DNA of 24,584 nucleotides. Source: an uncultured Prevotellaceae bacterium (GTDB taxonomy: Bacteria; Bacteroidota; Bacteroidia; Bacteroidales; Bacteroidaceae). This document shows positions 1-7,122 of the stretch, piece after piece. The notes below the pieces were generated by a model. That model did no database searches. It had not been told where the DNA came from and was given only the letters and a program-made list of their open reading frames with translations. A program made the translations under genes and the position numbers. Location of the stretch: NCBI GenBank assembly GCA_902477365.1, contig CABSGW010000006.1, positions 1 through 24,584 of the forward strand, written 5' to 3'. Each line of letters begins with the position of its first letter. Within the stretch, counting starts at the first letter, position 1.

Positions 1-110
1 TTTTACCGCTTCTGCCAGAAGGCTTCCAACCCAACCGACCATAAAGGAGTTTTGGTCACATTCCTTTTGAAATAAAAGAAAATTTGCACCTTGCAGATTC
101 ACCACAAGCC

Positions 111-126
111 TGTTGTACTTACAACA
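111..126. promoter_or_regulatory. Perfect 7-2-7 inverted repeat, possible operator
   Basis: TGTTGTA, then CT, then TACAACA forms a perfect palindrome with 7-bp arms. It lies about 50 bp upstream of the likely -7 element of the glycosidase gene. The size and symmetry suit a dimeric DNA-binding regulator, but no regulator is encoded nearby, so the role is inference. A short hairpin in an RNA reading the opposite way is the alternative. Confidence 0.35.
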
Positions 127-177
127 TCAGCAAGGTAAAACTTTTCACTGCGTAATACCTTCTTACGAAAGAATGTA

Positions 178-186
178 TAACTTTGT
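178..186 (+). promoter_or_regulatory. Bacteroidetes -7 promoter element for the GH43 gene
   Basis: TAACTTTGT fits the Bacteroidetes -7 consensus TAnnTTTGY and precedes the glycosidase start by 83 bp. No convincing TTTG-type -33 element is visible 19-21 bp upstream, so the promoter may be weak or need an activator. Confidence 0.5.
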
Positions 187-231
187 AGCGCAAATAATTG
201 CCACCAGTTCAAACATGACAGGTGACACGAT

Positions 232-249
232 ACATCTTGGATAAGATGT
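232..249 (+). promoter_or_regulatory. Small hairpin in the GH43 5' leader
   Basis: ACATCTT, GGAT, AAGATGT gives a 7-bp perfect stem with a 4-nt loop, ending 20 nt before the ATG. If transcription starts near 193 the hairpin lies in the untranslated leader, where it could affect translation or mRNA stability. No known riboswitch is recognisable. Confidence 0.3.
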
Positions 250-269
250 TAACGCTTTATAAGTAGAAT

Positions 270-1340
270 ATGAAAAGAATCTCTGTATGGTGCTTGTTGG
301 TGTTGAGCACTATTTTTGAAGCTGCCGCCCAACACTATCAAACGTTCTCACCGGGACAGCTATGGAAAGATAACAAAGGAGTACATATCAATGCACATGG
401 CGGGGGTATGCTGATACATAAAAAGACCTACTATTGGTTCGGCGAACATAAAATCGAAGGTAAAATCGGCAATACGGCACAAGTAGGTGTTCATTGTTAT
501 TCATCGAAAGACCTGTATAAATGGAAGGATGAAGGAATAGCCCTGCAAGTCAGTGATGACGTAAAAAGTGACATTCAAAAAGGATGTATCCTTGAACGGC
601 CGAAAGTGATTTACAATGCCCAAACGAAGAAATTCGTCATGTGGTTCCATCTAGAACTGAAAGGAGCCGGGTACAACAGTGCGAAAGCGGGTATTGCCAT
701 AGCCGACAAGGTGACCGGACCTTACCGTTTTGTCCGTAGCACACGGGCTACACCGGGACAGTTTCCCGTTAATGTGCCTACCCATCAAAAAGATGCCAGC
801 CAACTGTATATCCGTGACCTGGATGGCGGACAAATGGTGCGCGACCAGCAGCTCTTTGTTGACGACGACGGAAAAGCATACCACATTTTCGCATCAGAGG
901 ACAACCAAACCCTGCACATAGCAGAATTGACAGCAGACTACCTGGACTATACAGGAAAATATGTAAGGGCGTTTGAAGGCCGATACATGGAAGCCCCTGC
1001 TATTTTCAAGAAAGAAGGGCTGTACTATTTCATGGGATCGGGCTGCACAGGATGGGCGCCCAACGAAGCCCGTAGTGCGGTAGCCCCATCCATTTGGGGA
1101 CCTTGGACCGAACTGGGCAATCCTTGCATCGGCGAGAATGCCGAAAAAACATTTAACTCCCAAAGTACGTATATCCTTCCCGTACAAGGCAAAAAGAACG
1201 CATTCATTTATTTAGGTGACAGATGGACACCCTCCAACCCCATTGACGGCCGTTACATTTGGCTACCTATCATGTTTGAGTCAAACAGATTTACCATCAA
1301 ATGGATGGATCAATGGGATTTAAACATTTTCTCCGAATAA
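270..1340 (+). CDS. Secreted glycoside hydrolase, GH43-like (exo-beta-1,3-galactanase-like)
   Basis: A 356-residue protein with a signal peptide (residues 1-20, cleavage near AAA-QH) and the repeated Tyr/Trp/Gly-rich strands of a five-bladed beta-propeller. The motif HINAHGGGM (39-47) followed by YYWFGEH is characteristic of the GH43 branch that includes exo-beta-1,3-galactanases. The usual catalytic Asp of other GH43 enzymes is absent from blade 1. The branch-specific candidates are Glu109 (LERPKV), Glu241 as general acid (MEAPAIF) and Gln298 (NSQSTY), with the conserved stretch RDQQLFVDDDG at 192-201. The spacing resembles the known Glu/Glu/Gln arrangement of the galactanases. The enzyme is probably periplasmic or surface-exposed and acts on plant arabinogalactan or a similar beta-galactan; this substrate is inference. 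It is transcribed alone, with a hairpin downstream. No SusC/SusD genes are nearby in the window. Confidence 0.8.
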   Translation: MKRISVWCLLVLSTIFEAAAQHYQTFSPGQLWKDNKGVHINAHGGGMLIHKKTYYWFGEHKIEGKIGNTAQVGVHCYSSKDLYKWKDEGIALQVSDDVKSDIQKGCILERPKVIYNAQTKKFVMWFHLELKGAGYNSAKAGIAIADKVTGPYRFVRSTRATPGQFPVNVPTHQKDASQLYIRDLDGGQMVRDQQLFVDDDGKAYHIFASEDNQTLHIAELTADYLDYTGKYVRAFEGRYMEAPAIFKKEGLYYFMGSGCTGWAPNEARSAVAPSIWGPWTELGNPCIGENAEKTFNSQSTYILPVQGKKNAFIYLGDRWTPSNPIDGRYIWLPIMFESNRFTIKWMDQWDLNIFSE

Positions 1341-1388
1341 GAAGTTGAACACGTATACTGATAACCCATAAGTAAAACGATCATCCCC

Positions 1389-1427
1389 ACACTCCCCGAA
1401 CTGTTTCTTGTACAATTCGGGGAGTGT
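1389..1427 (+). terminator. Hairpin downstream of the GH43 gene
   Basis: ACACTCCCCGAA (1389-1400) pairs perfectly with TTCGGGGAGTGT (1416-1427) around a 15-nt loop. The stem is GC-rich and follows the glycosidase stop by 48 nt. There is no T-tract after it, so it may act as a transcript-end stabiliser rather than a classical intrinsic terminator. Confidence 0.55.
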
Positions 1428-1541
1428 CTGGAATAAGGAGTACACAGAAACAGGCTTGTTCAAACCGCACAAAACCAACAGACGAATCGCACTTCACCCT
1501 AAATCTGTTACATCGTTATTTTCAATTCCACTTTTTATTCC

Positions 1542-1550
1542 TACCTTTGT
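1542..1550 (+). promoter_or_regulatory. -7 element of the aroA operon promoter
   Basis: TACCTTTGT matches TAnnTTTGY exactly. A T-rich stretch (1519-1522) sits where the -33 element belongs. The aroA ATG follows 21 bp later, implying a very short leader. It is the only good promoter seen before the four co-directional genes to 6996. Confidence 0.7.
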
Positions 1551-1571
1551 AATAGAAAACCCTATACTGTC

Positions 1572-2804
1572 ATGCAATACAAACTCACAGCACCCGACTC
1601 ACTGAAAACCAACATTCTGCTACCTTCCTCGAAAAGCATCAGCAACCGGGCACTTATCATCAACGCCTTGGCTGGAGCAAACCATTTTCCGGAAAACATA
1701 TCGGACTGTGATGACACAAACGTCATGGTTAAAGCACTCAGAAAACCCTGTGAGACCATTGACATACAGGCAGCCGGAACGGCCATGCGTTTTTTGACGG
1801 CTTATTTGGCCGTAAACGGGGAAAAACATGTGCTGACCGGAACAGAACGCATGAAGAACCGTCCTATTGGAGTTTTGGTAGACGCTCTGCGCAGCTTGGG
1901 CGCTCAGATAAGCTATACAGATAAAGAAGGGTTTCCCCCGTTGCAAATAATCGGAGGAAATTATCCGGGCGGCAAACTGTCCATACCGGGAAACATCAGT
2001 TCCCAATACATTTCGGCTCTGCTCATGATAGGCCCGACACTGGCTAACGGATTATCCCTTGAGTTGACAGGATCGGTTATTTCGCGTCCTTACATAGACA
2101 TGACCCTAAAAATAATGCGCGACTTCGGCGCTCAGGCCGGATGGACAAACGACCATTGCATCCGCGTTGCCCCGATCGGTTACACCACTGTTCCGTATAC
2201 CATTGAGAGCGACTGGAGTGCAGCATCATACTGGTATGAGATGATAGCTCTTTCCGCAGACAAGCAAGCCCGTATAGAACTGCCGGGGCTTCATGCAGAC
2301 AGTTGCCAAGGGGATGCTGCGATACAACGCTTTTTCCAACCGCTGGGTGTGGCTACCACTTTTGAGGGTACACACGTTGTGTTGCATAAAGCGCCTCCTA
2401 CGGCCGAAGCACTCCGTTTTGACCTGACCAACCAACCAGACTTGGCACAAACGCTGGTTGTAACGTGTGCGTTGATGGAACGCCCGTTCCACTTCACCGG
2501 ACTGCAAAGTCTGAAGATAAAAGAAACTGACCGCTGTGTGGCGCTATGCAGGGAACTGCGCAAGCTGGGTTATGTAGTAGAAGAACTGAATCAATCGGAA
2601 CTATGCTGGCGCGGAGAACACTGTGAGCCTCAAGACAAACCGGAAATAGACACTTACGAAGATCACCGGATGGCCATGTCCTTTGCCCCGGCTTGTTTCA
2701 AAACAGCCAACCTACACATCAATGACATTCACGTTGTTTCAAAATCGTACCCTAACTATTGGAACGACTTGATAAAGGCCGGATTCAAGTTAACCTCCCA
2801 TTAA
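1572..2804 (+). CDS. aroA: 3-phosphoshikimate 1-carboxyvinyltransferase (EPSP synthase)
   Basis: AroA joins shikimate-3-phosphate and phosphoenolpyruvate to make EPSP, the sixth step of the shikimate pathway leading to chorismate and the aromatic amino acids, in the cytoplasm. At 410 residues it is slightly shorter than the roughly 427-residue enterobacterial enzyme. Visible family features are LPSSKSISNR at 17-26 (substrate-binding Lys21, Ser22, Arg26), the AGTAMRFLTA loop at 68-77, the catalytic Asp in QPDLAQT (Asp290), KIKETDR at 315-321 with Glu318, and YEDHRMAMS at 362-370. The loop reads LPSSKS rather than the commoner LPGSKS, which I recall as usual in Bacteroides-type enzymes. It is first in an apparent operon; the next start is 12 nt beyond its stop. 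Confidence 0.95.
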   Translation: MQYKLTAPDSLKTNILLPSSKSISNRALIINALAGANHFPENISDCDDTNVMVKALRKPCETIDIQAAGTAMRFLTAYLAVNGEKHVLTGTERMKNRPIGVLVDALRSLGAQISYTDKEGFPPLQIIGGNYPGGKLSIPGNISSQYISALLMIGPTLANGLSLELTGSVISRPYIDMTLKIMRDFGAQAGWTNDHCIRVAPIGYTTVPYTIESDWSAASYWYEMIALSADKQARIELPGLHADSCQGDAAIQRFFQPLGVATTFEGTHVVLHKAPPTAEALRFDLTNQPDLAQTLVVTCALMERPFHFTGLQSLKIKETDRCVALCRELRKLGYVVEELNQSELCWRGEHCEPQDKPEIDTYEDHRMAMSFAPACFKTANLHINDIHVVSKSYPNYWNDLIKAGFKLTSH

Positions 2805-2816
2805 TCGTTCAAACAC

Positions 2817-3239
2817 ATGGAGATATTACTCATATCCCTAGCCCTGTTGGGCCTATTTGCCTTCATAGCCGGACGCATACGCCGCGCTATGTTGCAGCGT
2901 AAGATAACACGCGGCGAACTGTCCCAAATGCCCGAGATACGGTTACGCCCCGAAGAAGAATGCTGCGGACAACATGAGGTATGCGAAAAAGAAAGCCTGC
3001 TAGCTGCCGTCAGCAAGGAAATAGAGTACTACAATGACGAAGAGCTGGATGTCTATATAGGTACATCCGGCGACGCCTATACGCAGGAACAAGAAGATGA
3101 ATTCAGAGATATCCTATACACTATGCGTTCGGACGAAGTGGCGGGCTGGGTAAGAAGCCTACAGCTACGCGGTATTGAGTTGCCTACCAACCTGAAAGAC
3201 GAAATTGTTCTGTTGGTGGGTGAAAGGAGAGGCTTATGA
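2817..3239 (+). CDS. Membrane-anchored small protein with a Cys-Cys-x2-His-x2-Cys cluster
   Basis: A 140-residue protein with one N-terminal hydrophobic segment (about 2-18) followed by Arg/Lys-rich residues, suggesting an inner-membrane anchor with a cytoplasmic body. Residues 46-60 hold a compact cluster, Cys49, Cys50, His53 and Cys56, flanked by acidic residues, which looks able to bind a metal or a small iron-sulfur centre. The C-terminal half is acidic and predicted helical (EQEDEFRDIL). No named domain is recognised. Its last four bases (ATGA) overlap the start of the metal ABC permease, so the two are translationally coupled. A role in metal handling or in assisting the permease is a guess from this coupling and the Cys/His cluster. 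Confidence 0.8.
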   Translation: MEILLISLALLGLFAFIAGRIRRAMLQRKITRGELSQMPEIRLRPEEECCGQHEVCEKESLLAAVSKEIEYYNDEELDVYIGTSGDAYTQEQEDEFRDILYTMRSDEVAGWVRSLQLRGIELPTNLKDEIVLLVGERRGL

Positions 3240-4054
3240 GCGAATTATTGGAATACACGTTTTTCAGGCATGCACTGGTCGGCGCATTGCTGGTGAGCGT
3301 GTTATGCGGAATGGTGGGAACTTACGTTGTCACACGCCGCCAAGTATTTGTGGGAGGGGGTATTGCACACGCCTCACTAGGTGGTGTGGGCATGGGTGCT
3401 TTTTTCGGTTTCTCCCCACTGCTAGGCGCTTCGTTATTTGCATTGGGATCGGGCTATGCCATCCGATGGCTGAGCCGAAGGCGTGAAATACGTGAAGACT
3501 CAGCCATAGCCATGTTGTGGACCTTTGGTATGAGTGCCGGCATTCTGTGTTCATACCTGTCAAGCGACTTCATGCCCGAACTCCCGTCTTTTTTGTTCGG
3601 CAACATCCTGACCGTAACAAGTACCGACCTATACTTGCTTGGGGGACTGACATTCTTTACTGCCTGTTGTTTCACCATGCTGCAACGTCCGATAGCAATG
3701 GTTGCCTTTGACTATGAATTTGCCCGTTCGCAACGTATTCCGGCCTCAGCCATCGAACTGTTAATGATAGGGCTGACTGCACTAACCATCGTAGGCTGTC
3801 TGCGCATGGTCGGCATTGTACTGGTTATATCCATGCTGTCTGTACCCCAGCTTACAGCCAACCTTTTCACACAAAACTTCAAACGGCTCATTCTCTATTC
3901 CATCGTCTTCGGATTTGTCGGATGTATGGGAGGTTTGACTATTGCTTACCATTATAATGTACCGGGTGGCGCTTCCATCATTTTTGTATCCATCCTCATT
4001 TATCTATTGGCAAAGGCAATAAAAAGTGCTATTCAGTGTTTATATTCTAAATAG
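3236..4054 (+). CDS. ABC-3 family metal ABC transporter permease (ZnuB/MntB/TroC type)
   Basis: The 272-residue protein is strongly hydrophobic, with about eight membrane segments. It carries the family patterns GGIAHASLGGVGMG (41-54), LFGNILTVT (120-128) and VGIVLVISMLSVPQLTANLF (192-211). Members are inner-membrane permeases for zinc, manganese or iron, working with a periplasmic binding protein and an ATPase. Neither partner is encoded in this window, so it depends on genes elsewhere. It starts inside the stop of the upstream Cys/His protein and is followed after 8 nt by the PorW/SprE-like gene, so it belongs to the aroA transcript. The metal cannot be told from sequence; zinc or manganese is most likely. 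Confidence 0.9.
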   Translation: MSELLEYTFFRHALVGALLVSVLCGMVGTYVVTRRQVFVGGGIAHASLGGVGMGAFFGFSPLLGASLFALGSGYAIRWLSRRREIREDSAIAMLWTFGMSAGILCSYLSSDFMPELPSFLFGNILTVTSTDLYLLGGLTFFTACCFTMLQRPIAMVAFDYEFARSQRIPASAIELLMIGLTALTIVGCLRMVGIVLVISMLSVPQLTANLFTQNFKRLILYSIVFGFVGCMGGLTIAYHYNVPGGASIIFVSILIYLLAKAIKSAIQCLYSK

Positions 4055-4062
4055 TAACGTTT

Positions 4063-6996
4063 GTGAAGCTGTTAACACGTATCACCGGTTTTTCCGTACT
4101 GCTTATTGCCGTATGCCTGTTGACTACCGCCTGTTCCACCAAAAAGAACACGGCGGCAACCCGGTTTTACCACTCGTTCACGGCACGATATAACACCTAT
4201 TTCAACGGACAAGAGGCTTACAAAGAGGGTATCAGATTGAAAACAGAAGGGAACAAAGACGACTTCACCACTTTTATTCCCTTATTCACCGTAGGCAATG
4301 AAGCTTCGCATTCACTGGGTAAAGGTCAATTTGAAACGACCATCACCAAATGCGAGAAAGCCATTAAACAACACTCCATCAAAAAAAGGCCGGTTGTAAG
4401 CGCCCAGAAAAAGAAATCGGCCAAACTGAAAGAATATCTTGCCCGGAAGGAGTTCAACCCATTCCTTAAAAATGCATGGTTGCTGATGGGAATGGCACAA
4501 TTCCAAAAGGGAGAATTTGTGGAGGCAGCCTCTACATTTTCGTACATCACCCGTGTGTACAATACACAACCGGAAGTGTTGTCTGTGGCACGTGCCTGGT
4601 TGGCCCGATGCTATACCGAACTGGAATGGTTCTATGATGCCGAAGACACCTTCAATAAAATGGGGCGAGACAGCATCACCCGACAAGGTAACCGGGAAAA
4701 AGACGCCTCTATGGCCGACTTCCTGATACGGACAGAACGGTACGAAGAAGCGATTCCCTACTTGACACGTACCGTTAAACGGGAAAGGAACAAAAAGCTG
4801 AAAGCACGTGGTTACTATCTGCTTGGCCAACTATACAGCCACACCGGAAACCGGAATGCGGCCTACAAAGCCCTGCAAAAGTCGCTACGCCAAAGTCCAC
4901 CCTATGAGTTGGCTTTTAATGCCCGCGTGCTACAAACCGAAGTGATCTCAAAAGGCCAAAGCAAAAAGATGGTCAAACGCCTTAAACGCATGGCCAAATC
5001 ACCTAATAACAAAGAATATCTGGATCAGATATACTATGCCATAGGCAATATCTACCTGAACGACAAAGACACGGCAAAAGCCATACAGGCCTATGAAGAG
5101 GGCGGAGCAAAAAGTACCCGAAACGGTTTGGAAAAAGGCATTCTGCTGTTGCGGTTGGGGCATTTGTACTGGGAAAGAAAAGATTACGCAGGCGCCCAAC
5201 GTTGTTACGGCCAAGTTATTGGACTTATAGAGAAAACACACGATGAATATGAACTCATCAACCGCCGCTCAAAGGTGCTGGACGAGTTGGTTCCCCACAC
5301 GATAACCATCCATACGCAAGACAGTCTGCAAGCTCTCGTCAGAATGCCCGAAAATGAAAGGCTGGCAGCCATAGACAAACAGATTGAGTTGTTGAAAGAA
5401 CGGGAAAAGCAAGCTAAAAAAGCGGCAGCAGACTCGGCTGCCAAAGCCCGCAGAAACGATGCTGGAGGCGATTTTCCGGATATGCAGCAACCCGACAAAC
5501 CGGTACAACCCAACCAAGACAACAACAAAGCCTGGTATTTTTATAACCAGCCTATTGTTATGCAAGGAAAAGCAGACTTCCAACGCCGATGGGGAAATCG
5601 GAAGTTGGAGGACAACTGGCGGCGTTCAAACAGAACGGTACTGAACTCGGAAGATTTTGACAAAGTGGACTATGAGGACGAAGCGGCAACAGACAGCATC
5701 GCGCAACTTGACGATGCGCAACCGATAGATTCTATAGCCGATGACAAAAAGGAATTGGCTGCTGAAGACGATCCGCATAAACGGGAATATTATCTGAAAC
5801 AGTTACCTTTCACCGAAGAGCAACTGGCGGCATCGGACGCACTAATCAAAGAAGCGCTGTTTCAAGCCGGTATCATAGAAAAAGACCAGTTGGAAGATTT
5901 CGATTTAGCAGCAGAGACCCTAAACCGTTTGCTGACGCAATATCCGGACTTCACTCCTATGGAGGAAGTGCTCTACCACTTATTCTTACTGGAATCACGA
6001 CGAGGAAGAAAGGCTGAAGCTGACGTTTATCGCAACCGATTGGCGACAGAATATCCTGACTATGACTATACACGACTGATCACAGATCCAGACTACGAGC
6101 GTAATGCACTCTATGGCAAAGAAATAGAGGACTCCCTATACACGGCAACCTATGAGGCATATCGCGTCAATGACTTACAAACACTGAAAAAGAACTGTGA
6201 GCGTTCGGCCAACAAATTCCCAACAGGAGCAAACCGTCCTAAGTTCATGTTCCTGCATGCACTGAGTTTTCTGCAAACAGGACAACGCGACAGTGTAGTA
6301 AACGAGTTGAAAGCCCTTGTGCAAAAATATCCGGAAAGTGACGTAAGCGAAATGGCCGGTATGATCGTGAAAGGCATAGAAAGCGGACGCATACCAGGTA
6401 CAGGACATTATGACATCGGTTCGTTGTGGAGCAGACGAAGCATAAGCGATCAGGCCGCAGGCGACTCCACAGAAAGAGGAACTAAACTATCGGACGAACG
6501 TAATACCGATTTTGTTGTACTGTTTGCCTTCCCGGTTGATTCTATCAACGAAGACCAATTGTTATACGATTTGGCACGTTACAACTTTACCAGTTTCATG
6601 GTGCGCAACTTCGACATTCGCTTGGAACACGTTGAAGGTATAGGACAACTTCGCCTTAGCGGCTTCCGCAACTTTGACGAGGCTCATGCTTATGTGCAAC
6701 AACTCTTTGGGCAAAAAGAAGCGAAAGGACTCACCGACGAACTGCGGCGCACACGTATCGTCATTATTTCAGACGAAAACATGCAGTTGTTGGGAACACG
6801 CTACAGTTATGTGGATTATCAGGAGTTCTACGACCGGCACTTTGCACCACTGAAAATCAATCCAGAACTGCCTCTTGACGACAATACCAACGAGATCGCC
6901 ATTCCGGAAGAAAACATTCCGGGAGAGACCATTGTAAAACCAGATAAAGAGGACGAAACCGATGAAGAGGACGATGGCGAATGGTACAGTGAATAA
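4063..6996 (+). CDS. porW: PorW/SprE-family TPR lipoprotein
   Basis: A 977-residue protein with a lipoprotein signal peptide (hydrophobic 9-20, lipobox TTAC with Cys24). The start is GTG; no in-frame ATG lies near enough to keep the signal peptide, so GTG is the real start. The segment FYHSFTARYNTYFNG (35-49) is the characteristic N-terminal signature of SprE/PorW proteins. Tetratricopeptide-like helical repeats occupy roughly 135-400 and again about 600-760. A charged low-complexity linker lies near 440-590, and the C-terminus is very acidic. In Bacteroidetes with a type IX secretion system (T9SS), PorW/SprE is an envelope lipoprotein needed for secretion or gliding and is thought to link to the PorK/PorN ring. 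Gut Bacteroides are known to keep homologues without a full T9SS, so its job here is uncertain. porX is the next gene. Confidence 0.88.
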   Translation: MKLLTRITGFSVLLIAVCLLTTACSTKKNTAATRFYHSFTARYNTYFNGQEAYKEGIRLKTEGNKDDFTTFIPLFTVGNEASHSLGKGQFETTITKCEKAIKQHSIKKRPVVSAQKKKSAKLKEYLARKEFNPFLKNAWLLMGMAQFQKGEFVEAASTFSYITRVYNTQPEVLSVARAWLARCYTELEWFYDAEDTFNKMGRDSITRQGNREKDASMADFLIRTERYEEAIPYLTRTVKRERNKKLKARGYYLLGQLYSHTGNRNAAYKALQKSLRQSPPYELAFNARVLQTEVISKGQSKKMVKRLKRMAKSPNNKEYLDQIYYAIGNIYLNDKDTAKAIQAYEEGGAKSTRNGLEKGILLLRLGHLYWERKDYAGAQRCYGQVIGLIEKTHDEYELINRRSKVLDELVPHTITIHTQDSLQALVRMPENERLAAIDKQIELLKEREKQAKKAAADSAAKARRNDAGGDFPDMQQPDKPVQPNQDNNKAWYFYNQPIVMQGKADFQRRWGNRKLEDNWRRSNRTVLNSEDFDKVDYEDEAATDSIAQLDDAQPIDSIADDKKELAAEDDPHKREYYLKQLPFTEEQLAASDALIKEALFQAGIIEKDQLEDFDLAAETLNRLLTQYPDFTPMEEVLYHLFLLESRRGRKAEADVYRNRLATEYPDYDYTRLITDPDYERNALYGKEIEDSLYTATYEAYRVNDLQTLKKNCERSANKFPTGANRPKFMFLHALSFLQTGQRDSVVNELKALVQKYPESDVSEMAGMIVKGIESGRIPGTGHYDIGSLWSRRSISDQAAGDSTERGTKLSDERNTDFVVLFAFPVDSINEDQLLYDLARYNFTSFMVRNFDIRLEHVEGIGQLRLSGFRNFDEAHAYVQQLFGQKEAKGLTDELRRTRIVIISDENMQLLGTRYSYVDYQEFYDRHFAPLKINPELPLDDNTNEIAIPEENIPGETIVKPDKEDETDEEDDGEWYSE

Positions 6997-7063
6997 GGAG
7001 AAGATAACGAAAATAGAACTCCGATAAATATCGCTAAGAGCAGATATAAATCCTGTTAAAGGG

Positions 7064-7095
7064 TTGCATGCTACAGCTTCTTTTCCTATCTTCGC
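7064..7095 (+). promoter_or_regulatory. Promoter of porX
   Basis: TTG (7064-7066) and TATCTTCGC (7087-7095) are separated by 20 bp, matching the Bacteroidetes TTTG-N19-21-TAnnTTTG layout with one mismatch in the -7 element. The porX ATG is 28 bp downstream. Confidence 0.55.
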
Positions 7096-7122
7096 AACAC
7101 ACCTTCAACATTTAGAAAAACA

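Noticed and set aside
1..129. A minus-strand frame open from 126 to the left edge with an ATG at 42-40 (MVGWVGSLLAEAVK), and a competing + strand frame ending at a TAA at 73-75
   Set aside because: Either could be the edge of a real gene, but there are too few residues to tell them apart and no clear promoter or start context. The segment is left unannotated.
1408..1605. A 65-codon + strand ORF between the GH43 gene and aroA
   Set aside because: It starts within the hairpin loop, runs across the aroA promoter and overlaps the aroA start in another frame, with no recognisable domain.
4312..4830. Long minus-strand ORF of 172 codons opposite the PorW/SprE gene
   Set aside because: Shadow of a strongly supported coding frame; Phe/Cys/His-rich composition with no domain or promoter.
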